NCBI GenBank assembly: GCA_964635845.1
Contig: CAZWNO010000045.1
Coordinates: forward strand, 1-29,742
Source: SZUA-365 sp964635845
GTDB lineage: Bacteria > Bacteroidota > Ignavibacteria > SZUA-365
Direction of reading: 5' to 3'
DNA length: 29,742 nt
Shown here: positions 18,758 to 26,583 of the stretch, one piece after another
Layout of the letters: each line of letters opens with the position of its first letter
How positions within the stretch are numbered: the stretch's first letter is position 1
The notes under the pieces: generated by a model
Seen by the model: only the letters and a program-made list of their open reading frames with translations
Databases searched by the model: none
Told to the model about the DNA's origin: nothing
Program-made: the position numbers and the translations under genes

Positions 18758-18894
18758 TCGGACCCTCGCAAAGCCGGGCGAACCGACCGGGACGCCGGAT
18801 GCCCGGTGGTTCCGAATCAGGACATCGGATACGAATGTCCGTGATTTCGATCACGGTGGTTCGCCCCTGCGACCCTCCCTCCCGATTTTTTTTT
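18758..18894 (+). ncRNA. Candidate structured leader RNA upstream of the ACD gene
   Basis: The region folds into a multi-branched structure visible by eye. A perfect 9-bp helix, GGGCGAACC (18776-18784) with GGTTCGCCC (18858-18866), encloses three hairpins: ACCGGG/CCCGGT (18786-18807), GGACAT/ATGTCC (18820-18840) and CCGTGAT/ATCACGG with a TTCG tetraloop (18839-18856). Outside it TCGCA (18766-18770) pairs with TGCGA (18868-18872). The bases GAACC (18780-18784) can instead pair with GGTTC at 18808-18812, extending the first hairpin, so two exclusive folds exist. A run of nine T follows at 18886-18894, 105 bp before the gene. I do not recognise it as a known riboswitch class. A spurious fold is possible in GC-rich DNA. 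Confidence 0.45.
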
Positions 18895-18999
18895 CAGCTG
18901 GAGATTCGGCAAATTTTAGGATTCCGTTGTCGTTATTTCCTCGCGGAATGCATCGCGAGAAAAACACGGCCCCGTATTGTCGACCCCTGGAGAACACCC

Positions 19000-21054
19000 A
19001 TGATCACCCAACAGCTCCTGAATCCGAAGAGCATCGTCGTCGTCGGCGGTTCCAATGATATCCACAAGCCCGGCGGCAAGGTCCTGAAGAATCTCATCGA
19101 CGGCGGCTATGCCGGCGAACTGTATGTCGTCAATCCCAAGGAAACCCAGGTGCAGGGCATCCGCGCCTATCCCGCTCCCGGGGCGCTGCCGGACGTGGAT
19201 CTCGCGATCATCGCCGTCGCCGCCCGCTTCACGCTCGCGGCGGTCGAGACGCTGGCGCGGGAGAAGGGCACGCGCGGCTTCATCATCCTCAGCGCGGGTT
19301 TCAGCGAGGAAAGCGCCGCGGGCAAGGAACTCGAGCGGCAGGTGGTCGACGTGATCGACAGCGTCGGGGGATCGCTGATCGGCCCCAACTGCACCGGCGT
19401 ATGCCTCCCGCAGCACCACAGTATTTTCACCGAGCCGATCCCGAGGCTCGATCCGAAGGGCGCGGATTTCATCACCGGCTCCGGCGCCACGGCCTGCTTC
19501 ATCCTCGACGCTGGAATCCAGAAAGGCCTCAGCTTCGCCAGCGTGTTCGCCGTCGGAAACAGCGCACAGCTCGGCGTCGAGGAGATCCTCGAGCATCTCG
19601 ACGAAAGCTTCGATCCCGATACCAGCTCGCGTGTCAAGCTGCTGTACGTGGAGACGATCAACAAGCCGCAGAAACTGCTCAGGCATGCACGGTCCCTCGT
19701 CCGGAAGGGCTGCCGCATCGTCGCGGTGAAAGCGGGGTCATCCGAGGCGGGCAGCCGCGCCGCCTCCTCGCATACCGGGGCCCTGGCCAGCTCGGATGTC
19801 GCGGTCGACGCGCTGTTCCGCAAGGCGGGGATCGTGCGCTGCTACGGACGCGAGGATCTCGTCACCGTCGCCTCCATCTTCATGCACCCGGAATTGCGCG
19901 GAAAGAATATCGCGATCATCACCCATGCAGGCGGACCCGCCGTCATGCTCACCGACGCACTGTCCAACGGCGGGCTCAGCGTTCCCCATCTCGCCGGACC
20001 GGCCGCGGACGAACTTCTCACGAAGCTGTTCCCCGGTTCCTCCGTCGCTAATCCCATCGACTTCCTCGCAACGGGTACGGCCGAGCAGCTGGGCATCATC
20101 ATCGATACGGTGGATCGGAAATTCGACGACATCGACGCCATGATCGTCATCTTCGGGACACCGGGACTGGTGAAAATCTTCGATGTCTACGATCTGCTTC
20201 ACGAAAAAATGCTGACGGCGAAAAAACCGATCTACCCGGTCCTCCCCTCCACGCTCACGGCACGCGCGGAGGTGGACGCATTTCTTGCGAAAGGACGCAT
20301 CAACTTTCCCGACGAAGTCACTCTCGGCAACGCGCTCGCGCGTGTCTACGCCACGCCGGGTCCCGCCGAGGATGCACCCGCTCCCGCTGTCGACTTCGAC
20401 GCCATCCGCGCCGTCATCGCATCGGAAAACGACGGCTACATCGCGCCCGCATCGATACAGCGTCTGCTCGATGCCTGCGGCATCCCGCGGGCGGGTGAAG
20501 CGGTCGTGACCTCGGCGGACGATGCGGTCTGGGAAGCGAAACGTCTCGGACTCCCGGTCGTGATGAAGGTCGTCGGACCGGTGCACAAATCCGACGTCGG
20601 CGGTGTCGCGCTCAACCTGCGCGACGAGGCGACCGTCCGCGGCGAATTCGCCCGCATGATGAAGATACCCGACACGACGGCGGTCCTGCTGCAGCCGATG
20701 CTCGGCGGCATCGAACTTTTCGCCGGCGTGAAAAAGGAAGGAGCGTTCGGACATCTCGTGCTGTGCGGACTCGGCGGAATCTTCATCGAGGTGCTGAAGG
20801 ACGTGCAGGCGGGACTCGCACCGCTGACCGCAGAAGAAGCGCTCCGGATGATCCGCGGTCTGAAGGGCTACAGGATTCTCCAGGGCGTGCGCGGCCAGGC
20901 GGGAGTGAACGAGGCGGCTATGGCTGACGTCGTCGTGCGTCTCTCGGCCCTCGTGCAGGCCGCACCGGAGATCATCGAGATGGATCTCAATCCCCTGCTC
21001 GGCACGCCGGATGGCGTCACCGCCGTCGATGCCCGCATCCGCATCCGGAAGTAG
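19000..21054 (+). CDS. ADP-forming acetyl/acyl-CoA synthetase, fused alpha-beta
   Basis: A 684-aa single-chain NDP-forming acyl-CoA synthetase (ACD), which converts acyl-CoA, ADP and phosphate to the free acid, CoA and ATP. Order of domains: CoA-binding Rossmann domain (~5-125, IVVVGGSNDIHKPGGKVLKN), succinyl-CoA-ligase-like domains (~130-450) and a C-terminal ATP-grasp domain (~465-684). The alpha-type catalytic His is H258 in SSHTGALASSD. The beta-type His is H529 in VHKSDVGGVALNL. The ATP-grasp block GLGGIFIEVLKDV is intact. There is no GNAT domain, so it is not a Pat-type protein acetyltransferase. The ATG at 19000 follows CTGGAGA and fits the family start; the frame is open to 18799 but that part covers the structured leader. 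It probably yields ATP in fermentation; the substrate (acetate or another acid) cannot be read from sequence. Confidence 0.9.
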   Translation: MITQQLLNPKSIVVVGGSNDIHKPGGKVLKNLIDGGYAGELYVVNPKETQVQGIRAYPAPGALPDVDLAIIAVAARFTLAAVETLAREKGTRGFIILSAGFSEESAAGKELERQVVDVIDSVGGSLIGPNCTGVCLPQHHSIFTEPIPRLDPKGADFITGSGATACFILDAGIQKGLSFASVFAVGNSAQLGVEEILEHLDESFDPDTSSRVKLLYVETINKPQKLLRHARSLVRKGCRIVAVKAGSSEAGSRAASSHTGALASSDVAVDALFRKAGIVRCYGREDLVTVASIFMHPELRGKNIAIITHAGGPAVMLTDALSNGGLSVPHLAGPAADELLTKLFPGSSVANPIDFLATGTAEQLGIIIDTVDRKFDDIDAMIVIFGTPGLVKIFDVYDLLHEKMLTAKKPIYPVLPSTLTARAEVDAFLAKGRINFPDEVTLGNALARVYATPGPAEDAPAPAVDFDAIRAVIASENDGYIAPASIQRLLDACGIPRAGEAVVTSADDAVWEAKRLGLPVVMKVVGPVHKSDVGGVALNLRDEATVRGEFARMMKIPDTTAVLLQPMLGGIELFAGVKKEGAFGHLVLCGLGGIFIEVLKDVQAGLAPLTAEEALRMIRGLKGYRILQGVRGQAGVNEAAMADVVVRLSALVQAAPEIIEMDLNPLLGTPDGVTAVDARIRIRK

Positions 21055-21130
21055 TCCCGGAAAGAAGTAACAACCTCGGAGTTTGCCTGCCCCTCGTCCC
21101 GCGCCGCGGGATGCGGGCGGGCGTCCGCTT

Positions 21131-21817
21131 ATGCAACGCGCCGACGAACTCAGATCCGAACTCGCTTCCCATTTCCGCTTGCGCGATATCGACGTCGTGC
21201 TCGGCGGACGCAGCTTCCGGCTCACCACCGCCGAGGATATCGAGAAGCTCATTAACGATATCACGGAGGAGGAATTCCGGAAAGACGAGCGACTGCCGTA
21301 CTGGGCGGAGTTGTGGCACAGCGCCGTCGCGCTGGCTGAATGCATCGACGAGACACCCGAGCGTCTGGCAGGAATCCGTGTGCTGGAGATCGGCTGCGGC
21401 CTGGCGTTGCCCGGCATGGTGGCCGCGTCTCACGGCGCCCAGGTCACCTGCGGTGACTTCGAATCCCTGGCGCGCACGGCCGCCGAACTCAATCTGCTGC
21501 AGAATGTTCCGGACGCCGCAGCCGTCATCAGCGCGATGGATTTCCGCGATCGCCCGCGGGAGCGCTGGCCCCTGATACTCGCGGCAGACGTTATCTACGA
21601 AAAACGGTTCATCGAACCCCTGGCGGACTTCCTCGACCACGCCCTCACGGATGACGGCCTTGTCCTGCTCGCCGAACCCAATCGCCTGATCGCGGTGCCC
21701 TTTTTCGAAGCGCTCACCGCGCGAGGCTTCCGCTACACGCGCAGTTCCCGCTTCGCCGAGCTTCACGGCCGCCGCGTCGAAATTTCCCTCTACGAGATCA
21801 GGAAGAACGACCGCTAA
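21131..21817 (+). CDS. Class I SAM-dependent methyltransferase, METTL21/ETF-beta-KMT-like
   Basis: A 228-aa class I methyltransferase of the lysine-methyltransferase-16 type (METTL21, ETF-beta lysine methyltransferase). LPYWAELWHSAVALAE (residues ~55-70) precedes the SAM-binding motif I, VLEIGCGLALPG (84-95), then VTCGDF and the acidic post-motif AADVIYEKRF. In this family the enzyme methylates protein lysines; the target here is not known. It is 76 bp after the ACD gene in the same direction, perhaps co-transcribed. The ATG at 21131 has only a weak upstream site (GGGCGGG); a TTG at 21083 would add 16 residues but sits one base from GGAG, too close for good initiation. Confidence 0.78.
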   Translation: MQRADELRSELASHFRLRDIDVVLGGRSFRLTTAEDIEKLINDITEEEFRKDERLPYWAELWHSAVALAECIDETPERLAGIRVLEIGCGLALPGMVAASHGAQVTCGDFESLARTAAELNLLQNVPDAAAVISAMDFRDRPRERWPLILAADVIYEKRFIEPLADFLDHALTDDGLVLLAEPNRLIAVPFFEALTARGFRYTRSSRFAELHGRRVEISLYEIRKNDR

Positions 21818-21945
21818 AACGCGAAAACACGAATAAGTTTTTTACAGGCTTTTATGAGATCGCCGGGGTTCAACGTTTCACAAGGCACGCCTCGACCGGG
21901 TTTTCAAAATATTTTCGCGTTCTTTTTTTCGCGATTTCGCGTTTT
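21816..21945. terminator. AT-rich inverted repeats between convergent genes
   Basis: AAAACGCGAAA (21816-21826) and its complement TTTCGCGTTTT (21935-21945) bracket the gap between the methyltransferase stop (21817) and the TPR gene stop (21957). Several TTCGCG runs and long T tracts (21840-21857, 21920-21956) accompany them. This suits a bidirectional terminator for the converging genes, though the loop is long. It also resembles low-complexity CGCGAAAA repeats rather than a tight hairpin. Confidence 0.4.
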
Positions 21946-21956
21946 TCCGTTTTTTC

Positions 21957-22736
21957 CTACCCGTTTTCGCTGAGCCACTTGTTCATGCGGGCGCGGCGGC
22001 GGGGATCGACTTTCCAGCCGTCGGGACACTTCAGAGCGGCGCGGTAGGATTCGGCCGCTTCCTTCTCGCGGCCGGCGGCGATGTAGCTGCGGCCCAGCTC
22101 GAAGCGATGACGGAGCACGTTGGGCGCGACTTTCACGGCTTTCTTCAGATGCGAGATCGACCTTTCGATACTTCCATCCGGCATGCTCCCGAGAAACACG
22201 TTCGCGAGTTGTCGCTCGATCCAGCTGACCTCCGCCACCTCCCGGTGCCAGGTCCCGTAGATCGTATGCGCGACCTGGTTGTCCGGATCGAGCTTCAGGG
22301 CAATGTCCAGCTCGTCGCGGATGCGGTTGGCCAGCTTCACTTTCTCCTTCCCGCCGGCGAACATGGCGTAGCTGCCGCAGGCCGCGGCCACATATGCATG
22401 CGCGAAAGCGTTGTTGTTGTCGGATTGCACCGCGCGCTCCGCATAGTCGACGGCCTTGCGGTAGAGCCGCTCCTTCCGCTCCCTGTCACCTTCCGCGTCG
22501 CCGTCGTTGATCGTATAGTTGCTGAGCCGCCAGAGAATCTCCGCATCGTTCGGATTCTGCCTGAGCAGTGATTCCGCCAGCCGATGCGCTTCGTCGTATT
22601 TCTGCCCGTCGAACAGACGATCGCATTTCTCGAGGGCGACCGTCCGCCCGGTCTTCGCGGGATCGTCGTCCACGGCCGGATGCGGCGTCGCGAAGGACAG
22701 GACGCACACGAGCAGCGTGCAGAAGGCTCCGTTCAT
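21957..22736 (-). CDS. Secreted TPR protein of the RMDN-like type
   Basis: A 259-aa exported TPR protein. Residues 1-21 are a signal peptide (MNGAFCTLLVCVLSFATPHP, A at 21). TPR helices fill the rest: ~34-66, ~92-120, ~133-165 and ~189-237. The segment at 160-183, GTWHREVAEVSWIERQLANV followed by FLG, and the SISHLKKAVKVAPN that comes after, matches the core of eukaryotic 'regulator of microtubule dynamics' (RMDN/FAM82) proteins (G-R-W-x-x-E-V-A-x-L-S-W-x-E), also known in bacteria. The ATG at 22736 follows TGGAAAAGAAT and starts the signal peptide; the frame stays open to 22961, but the extra part is basic, non-secretory and crosses the direct repeats at 22821-22877. Probably a periplasmic or envelope scaffold; the partner is unknown. 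Confidence 0.75.
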   Translation of the reverse strand: MNGAFCTLLVCVLSFATPHPAVDDDPAKTGRTVALEKCDRLFDGQKYDEAHRLAESLLRQNPNDAEILWRLSNYTINDGDAEGDRERKERLYRKAVDYAERAVQSDNNNAFAHAYVAAACGSYAMFAGGKEKVKLANRIRDELDIALKLDPDNQVAHTIYGTWHREVAEVSWIERQLANVFLGSMPDGSIERSISHLKKAVKVAPNVLRHRFELGRSYIAAGREKEAAESYRAALKCPDGWKVDPRRRARMNKWLSENG

Positions 22737-23068
22737 ATTCTTTTCCACAAAGGTTGAACAACTTCTCCCATCGGAATCCGTCGTCGTGATGCACGGGCGC
22801 GCTATCGTCAGGACCTGCGCGACCGACGCGATCCGTGCCGACCGACGCGATCCGTGCCGACCGACGCGATCCGTGCCAACAGACGCTGCTACCACACCGT
22901 GGGTGCGGCGAACGGTTCCGGCAGTTCTTTTCATGATCCCGAATTTCCGTGTGGATTTCAATGCAATAATACGTCTATTTTATGAGCATTGAGTCTTTTT
23001 CGAGGCAACATCGCACGGCAGGCGCCGTACAGCACCGGGACTTTCACCAACATGATTCGTGAGATGTG
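22737..23068. other. Divergent intergenic region, TPR and DUF5686 genes
   Basis: This 332-bp gap carries the 19-bp repeats and, at 22960-23000, an AT-rich stretch (CAATAATACGTCTATTTTATGAG) likely to hold the promoter of one or both genes. I see no well-spaced -35/-10 pair, no RNA gene and no further open frame with coding character. Confidence 0.5.
22821..22877. repeat. Three 19-bp direct repeats upstream of the TPR gene
   Basis: GACCGACGCGATCCGTGCC occurs three times in a row, at 22821, 22840 and 22859, with no mismatch. It lies about 85 bp upstream of the TPR start codon (minus strand) and ~190 bp upstream of the DUF5686 gene. It may be a binding array for a regulator or a young tandem duplication. 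No replication-initiator gene is near, so an origin is unlikely. Confidence 0.85.
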
Positions 23069-25561
23069 ATGCGCAGTCATTCCCTCTTTCTCCATGTCAT
23101 TCTGACCTTCTCCCTGTTGGGCACGATCGCGCCGGTGCTCGCCGCGCAACACCGATTGACCGGCACCGTGCGCGACGCGGAAACGGGCGAGTCGCTGCAG
23201 TTCGCCAACGTCTGGGTGCGGGGCAGCAGCAAGGGAACGACCACCGACCGTCAGGGCCGCTACTTCCTTGTGCTCGAGAGCGGCGCGCATACAATTGTCG
23301 CGAGTTACATCGGGTATGCGAGCCGCAGCCGCGTGGTGCAGCTCCCCGGCGAGACCGCGCTGGATTTCTCGCTGCCGCAGCGGACCTATGAAATGCAGTC
23401 CGTCACCGTCACACCGGGAGACAATCCCGCGCTGCGCATCATCCGCAAGGCGATCGAAATGAAGGAGCTGCGCCGTGCGCGCCTGCGGAACTACAGTCTG
23501 ACATCGCACTCCAAACTGCTCCTGCGCGTCAGCGGCCTGGGCGATGGATCGGTCGAGGGTTCGTCTGAAGGCGATCGCGTGACACTCGGCTTCGGCGTAG
23601 GCGATGACGAGGACAGCACCGCGCAGTCGGACAGTACGGAGCAGAACCTCCCCATTATTCTCGAAACGCAGACCGAGGCGTACTGGGCTGCACCCGACCG
23701 CTACAAGGAAATCATCAACGCGCGCAAGCAGAGCGCCGTCATTCCCGCGAATGCGAACATCATCATCAGCGAGTTCTTCATCATCGATTTCTCGTCGGAT
23801 GCCTTTTCGTTCAGCGATCGCGTGCCGATTCCCGGCCCCATTTCCCAGCGCGGGCTGACGAGCTACTACTACCGTCTGATCGGCACCACCATCCTCGACA
23901 GCACGAAAATCTATCAGATAGAAATTTCCGCGCTGTCGGACAACGATCCGCTCTTCGAAGGAATGATCTACATCGCCGACAGCACCTACGCACTGTCGAT
24001 GGTGGACCTGCACGTCAACGATGCGGCGATGCCGCAGTTCTTCGAGTCCCTCGCCTTCAAGCAACATTTCCGGCTGTTCGACGGGGAGTTCTGGCAGCCG
24101 GTCGACGTTGTCGTCGATGCGGGGATCAGGATTCCCGTCGTCAATCTCGGCATCGGCATCGAAGGATTTTCCGTGCTGCAGGACTGGCGCATCAATCAGC
24201 CGATCAACGAGGAATTCTTCGATCGCACTCGCATCAAGGTGCTGAAGGAAGCCGACGAACGCGATTCGCTGTACTGGGAGCGTAACGCGAAAATTCCCGC
24301 GACGGACGAAGAGCAGCGCGCCTATGTCCGCGCCGATTCGTTGAAGACCGTGCTCGACTCCACCCGTTATTCGGTGAGCTTCGATGATTTCATGACCGGA
24401 GGGACGACAGGTTCGGAAGAAGCGGAGTTCACCTTTCCCGGCCTTCTCGGAATGTATCACTTCAACCGCGTCGAAGGACACACGGCGAGCGGAGATTTCA
24501 CGCTGCGCCTGCCGAAATTTCCCCTGCGCAGCGTCTCGGCGGGAGCCGGATACGGTTTCAGCGACGAGCGGCTGAAATGGCGCATCGGAGCCGAGGTCTC
24601 GCTGTTCGACAGTCCCGCGCTCCGGCTCACCGCGGACAGGCACTACGCGCTCGATTTCATCGACGGCGACAACGATCCTCTCGGCAACCTGGGCACCACC
24701 ATCGCGAGCCTCGTCTGGAAGTACGATCCGCGGGATTATTTCTACCGGGACGGATGGAGCGCCTCGCTGCACTACGATCCCTTCATGCTGCTGCCGATGT
24801 CCGTCGCTTTCCGGCGAGACAATTTCTACAATGCACTGAAGAATACCGACCAGAGCATCTTCCGCAAGGACTGGCTCTATCGCGACAATCCGCCGATCAA
24901 TGAAGGGTCGATCGTTTCCGTCGCGGGCGAGATCACGCTCGACGCGCGCGACTTCATCGACAACGCGGGCGAACTCAGCCGCTTCGGTTCACGGAATCAC
25001 GTGCCGGTGCTCGGTTTCGGCTGGCACGAAGCCGACCTCGAAGGCGGCACGTGGGATTTCACGACCTGGAAAGCGGGGCTCCGTGGGGATTTTTATTTCG
25101 GACTGCTGGGTATTTTTTCTTACCGCCTGGAGGCCGACGCCGCCGACGGCGCCCTGCCCACGCAGATGCTCTTCAATCTGCAGGGAAGCGTCAACTACAT
25201 GAGCGACCCCCGACGGTTCCGCACGCTGGAGTTTCGCGAATTCGGCGGCGACCGCCGTGTCACCGCGCAGTTCACCTACGACTTCCGTGACTGGCTCTTC
25301 CGCGCGATCGGCGTGCCCCTGCTCGGGAGCAGCGGCATCGGACTCGAGCTGTTCGCCTCCGGCGGCTGGACCACAATGACCGACGCCACCCGCGCCCTGC
25401 AGACTGTCCCGGTCTCCGAATCGAAGCGGCCCTTCTGGGAGGCCGGCTTCGGATTGGACAATATATTCGGACTATTGCGTCTTGATTTCGGGTGGCGTCT
25501 GAACCACTTCCGGGAGGGGAGGAATTTCTTCTTCGGCGTGAATGCAGGAGTGCTGTTCTAG
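23069..25561 (+). CDS. CarboxypepD_reg-like / DUF5686 outer membrane protein
   Basis: An 830-aa envelope protein typical of Bacteroidota. Residues 1-26 are a signal peptide (…LLGTIAPVLAAQ). Residues ~28-108 are a carboxypeptidase-regulatory-like beta-sandwich (LTGTVRDAETGESLQFANVW, TTTDRQGRYFLVL, ASYIGYASR). VTVTPGDNPALRIIRKAI at ~113-130 is the hallmark joining this domain to DUF5686, which covers the rest. The second half is rich in alternating strands and aromatic residues, ending GVNAGVLF with a terminal Phe, as expected of an outer-membrane barrel. The ATG at 23069 is preferred over the adjacent GTG at 23066. Its function is not established in the family; it has a TonB-receptor-like N-domain but no plug that I can see. 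The stop is followed within 6 bp by the dispersed element at 25567. Confidence 0.87.
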   Translation: MRSHSLFLHVILTFSLLGTIAPVLAAQHRLTGTVRDAETGESLQFANVWVRGSSKGTTTDRQGRYFLVLESGAHTIVASYIGYASRSRVVQLPGETALDFSLPQRTYEMQSVTVTPGDNPALRIIRKAIEMKELRRARLRNYSLTSHSKLLLRVSGLGDGSVEGSSEGDRVTLGFGVGDDEDSTAQSDSTEQNLPIILETQTEAYWAAPDRYKEIINARKQSAVIPANANIIISEFFIIDFSSDAFSFSDRVPIPGPISQRGLTSYYYRLIGTTILDSTKIYQIEISALSDNDPLFEGMIYIADSTYALSMVDLHVNDAAMPQFFESLAFKQHFRLFDGEFWQPVDVVVDAGIRIPVVNLGIGIEGFSVLQDWRINQPINEEFFDRTRIKVLKEADERDSLYWERNAKIPATDEEQRAYVRADSLKTVLDSTRYSVSFDDFMTGGTTGSEEAEFTFPGLLGMYHFNRVEGHTASGDFTLRLPKFPLRSVSAGAGYGFSDERLKWRIGAEVSLFDSPALRLTADRHYALDFIDGDNDPLGNLGTTIASLVWKYDPRDYFYRDGWSASLHYDPFMLLPMSVAFRRDNFYNALKNTDQSIFRKDWLYRDNPPINEGSIVSVAGEITLDARDFIDNAGELSRFGSRNHVPVLGFGWHEADLEGGTWDFTTWKAGLRGDFYFGLLGIFSYRLEADAADGALPTQMLFNLQGSVNYMSDPRRFRTLEFREFGGDRRVTAQFTYDFRDWLFRAIGVPLLGSSGIGLELFASGGWTTMTDATRALQTVPVSESKRPFWEAGFGLDNIFGLLRLDFGWRLNHFREGRNFFFGVNAGVLF

Positions 25562-25566
25562 GAGGG

Positions 25567-25726
25567 AAGAGTAACCACAGATTACACGGATTTCACAGAT
25601 TAAAAATATTTTTTGCACATCTCGAAAATTGGTTGGTGCCGATTCATGCAATCGATGAGCACTGCGCATCCGAGACGCGCTTCACAAATCTAATCTGTGA
25701 AATCTATGTAATCTGTGGTTACTCTT
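25567..25726. mobile_element. MITE-like inverted-repeat element, copy A
   Basis: A 160-bp element with ~35-bp inverted ends that fill the gap between two converging stop codons. The left end is AAGAGTAAC followed by three 9-bp units (CACAGATTA, CACGGATTT, CACAGATTA); the right end is its imperfect complement. The core 25615-25704 matches, in reverse complement, the core of copy B (27696-27785) with about six mismatches in 90 bp. The centre has a CGATT/AATCG palindrome. No target duplication is evident and no protein is encoded. Confidence 0.85.
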
Positions 25727-26456
25727 ATTTTTTCAACCCCTTGTACTTCCCCGCCCGGAAATTCCTCCTTACACGCAGCAATCCCTTGATGTCGTCGGTG
25801 GCGGTCTTGACGATCTTGACCCGCGTGTCGAGGTCCTCGATCCACTTGACAGGCACGTCGAAGATGCGGTAGCCGCTCTTCTCGCCGATGATCAGCAGCT
25901 CGGAATCGAAGAACCAGACGTTGTCTTCGATGTGGGGAAGGAGCACGTTCACTACCTGCCGCGTGACAGCCTTGAATCCGCATTGCGCATCGGAGAAGCG
26001 CGTGAAGAACATCGCCTTGACCATCAGGTTGTAGGTGCGGGAGATCAGTTCGCGCTTGAAGCTGCGCTTGGTGTTGGCGCCTTTCATCAGGCGCGAGCCG
26101 GTGCCGATGTCGTAGCCCTCATGTGCCAGTGCGTGAACCATGGGCGGAAATGATTCGAGATTGGTCGAAAGGTCGACGTCCATGTAGCTGACGATGTCCG
26201 CGTCGGACTCCGTCCACGATTTCTTCAGCGCGCGCCCGCGTCCCTTCTGCTCGAGGCGCAGGTACTGCACACGGTCGAATTCCCCGGTCAGTTTTCGCGA
26301 TACTTCCGGCGTCCGGTCGATCGACGCGTTGTCCGCGATTTCGATCGTCCAGTCGTAGTCCGCGAGATGCTCGCGAAGGAATGCATGCAGCGCGGGGATG
26401 CTGACCGGCAGTGCTTTTTCTTCGTTGTAGACGGGGATCGTAACGAGCAATTTCAT
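25725..26456 (-). CDS. GT2-family glycosyltransferase, polyprenyl/dolichyl-phosphate type
   Basis: A 243-aa family-2 glycosyltransferase. IPVYNEEKALP (residues 7-17) opens the GT-A fold, ADNASIDRTPEV (~41-52) binds the nucleotide, D93-V-D95 in MDVDLST is the metal-binding DXD, and GSRL (~119) plus SDAQCGFKAVTR (~153) match the dolichyl-phosphate glucosyl/mannosyltransferase subgroup (ALG5/DPM1-like). No membrane segment is seen, so it is probably a soluble or peripheral enzyme that charges a lipid-phosphate carrier with a sugar. It diverges from the BamA-like gene. The stop codon TAA at 25725-25727 uses the final bases of element A. Sugar and acceptor are not determined. Confidence 0.88.
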   Translation of the reverse strand: MKLLVTIPVYNEEKALPVSIPALHAFLREHLADYDWTIEIADNASIDRTPEVSRKLTGEFDRVQYLRLEQKGRGRALKKSWTESDADIVSYMDVDLSTNLESFPPMVHALAHEGYDIGTGSRLMKGANTKRSFKRELISRTYNLMVKAMFFTRFSDAQCGFKAVTRQVVNVLLPHIEDNVWFFDSELLIIGEKSGYRIFDVPVKWIEDLDTRVKIVKTATDDIKGLLRVRRNFRAGKYKGLKK

Positions 26457-26583
26457 GTCGGTCCGTTTTCATTGGGACAGGCTGGTCCTCAAAAGTAGGC
26501 AGGGGGGGAGGCATTTCCAAGTTTGACAGCGTTGTGACAACTCCGAGGACGCATGTATGTAGCTTTGCGGAAAAGGAGCCGCC

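Noticed and set aside
18776..18866. tRNA or tmRNA
   Set aside because: Three hairpins in a junction resemble a cloverleaf, but stem lengths (6, 6, 7), the nine-base loop and the TTCG tetraloop do not fit, and no T-loop consensus or CCA end exists.
18799..18999. N-terminal extension of the acyl-CoA synthetase
   Set aside because: The extra 67 codons lie over strong RNA stem-loops and a T9 tract, have no family similarity, and the ATG at 19000 has a good ribosome-binding site.
19738..21417. 559-codon minus-strand frame opposite the acyl-CoA synthetase
   Set aside because: It crosses two well-supported plus-strand genes and shows no motif or start signal.
22821..22877. Replication origin iterons
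   Set aside because: Only three repeats, no DnaA boxes recognised and no dnaA or rep gene nearby.
22737..22961. N-terminal extension of the TPR protein
   Set aside because: It is translated from the 19-bp repeats and would bury the signal peptide.
25567..25726. Classical insertion sequence
   Set aside because: There is no transposase frame and no visible target duplication; size and folding fit a non-autonomous repeat.
26523..26560. Complete sigma-70 promoter before the BamA-like gene
   Set aside because: TTGACA is perfect, but no -10-like hexamer lies 15-19 bp downstream; TATGTA is 27 bp away.
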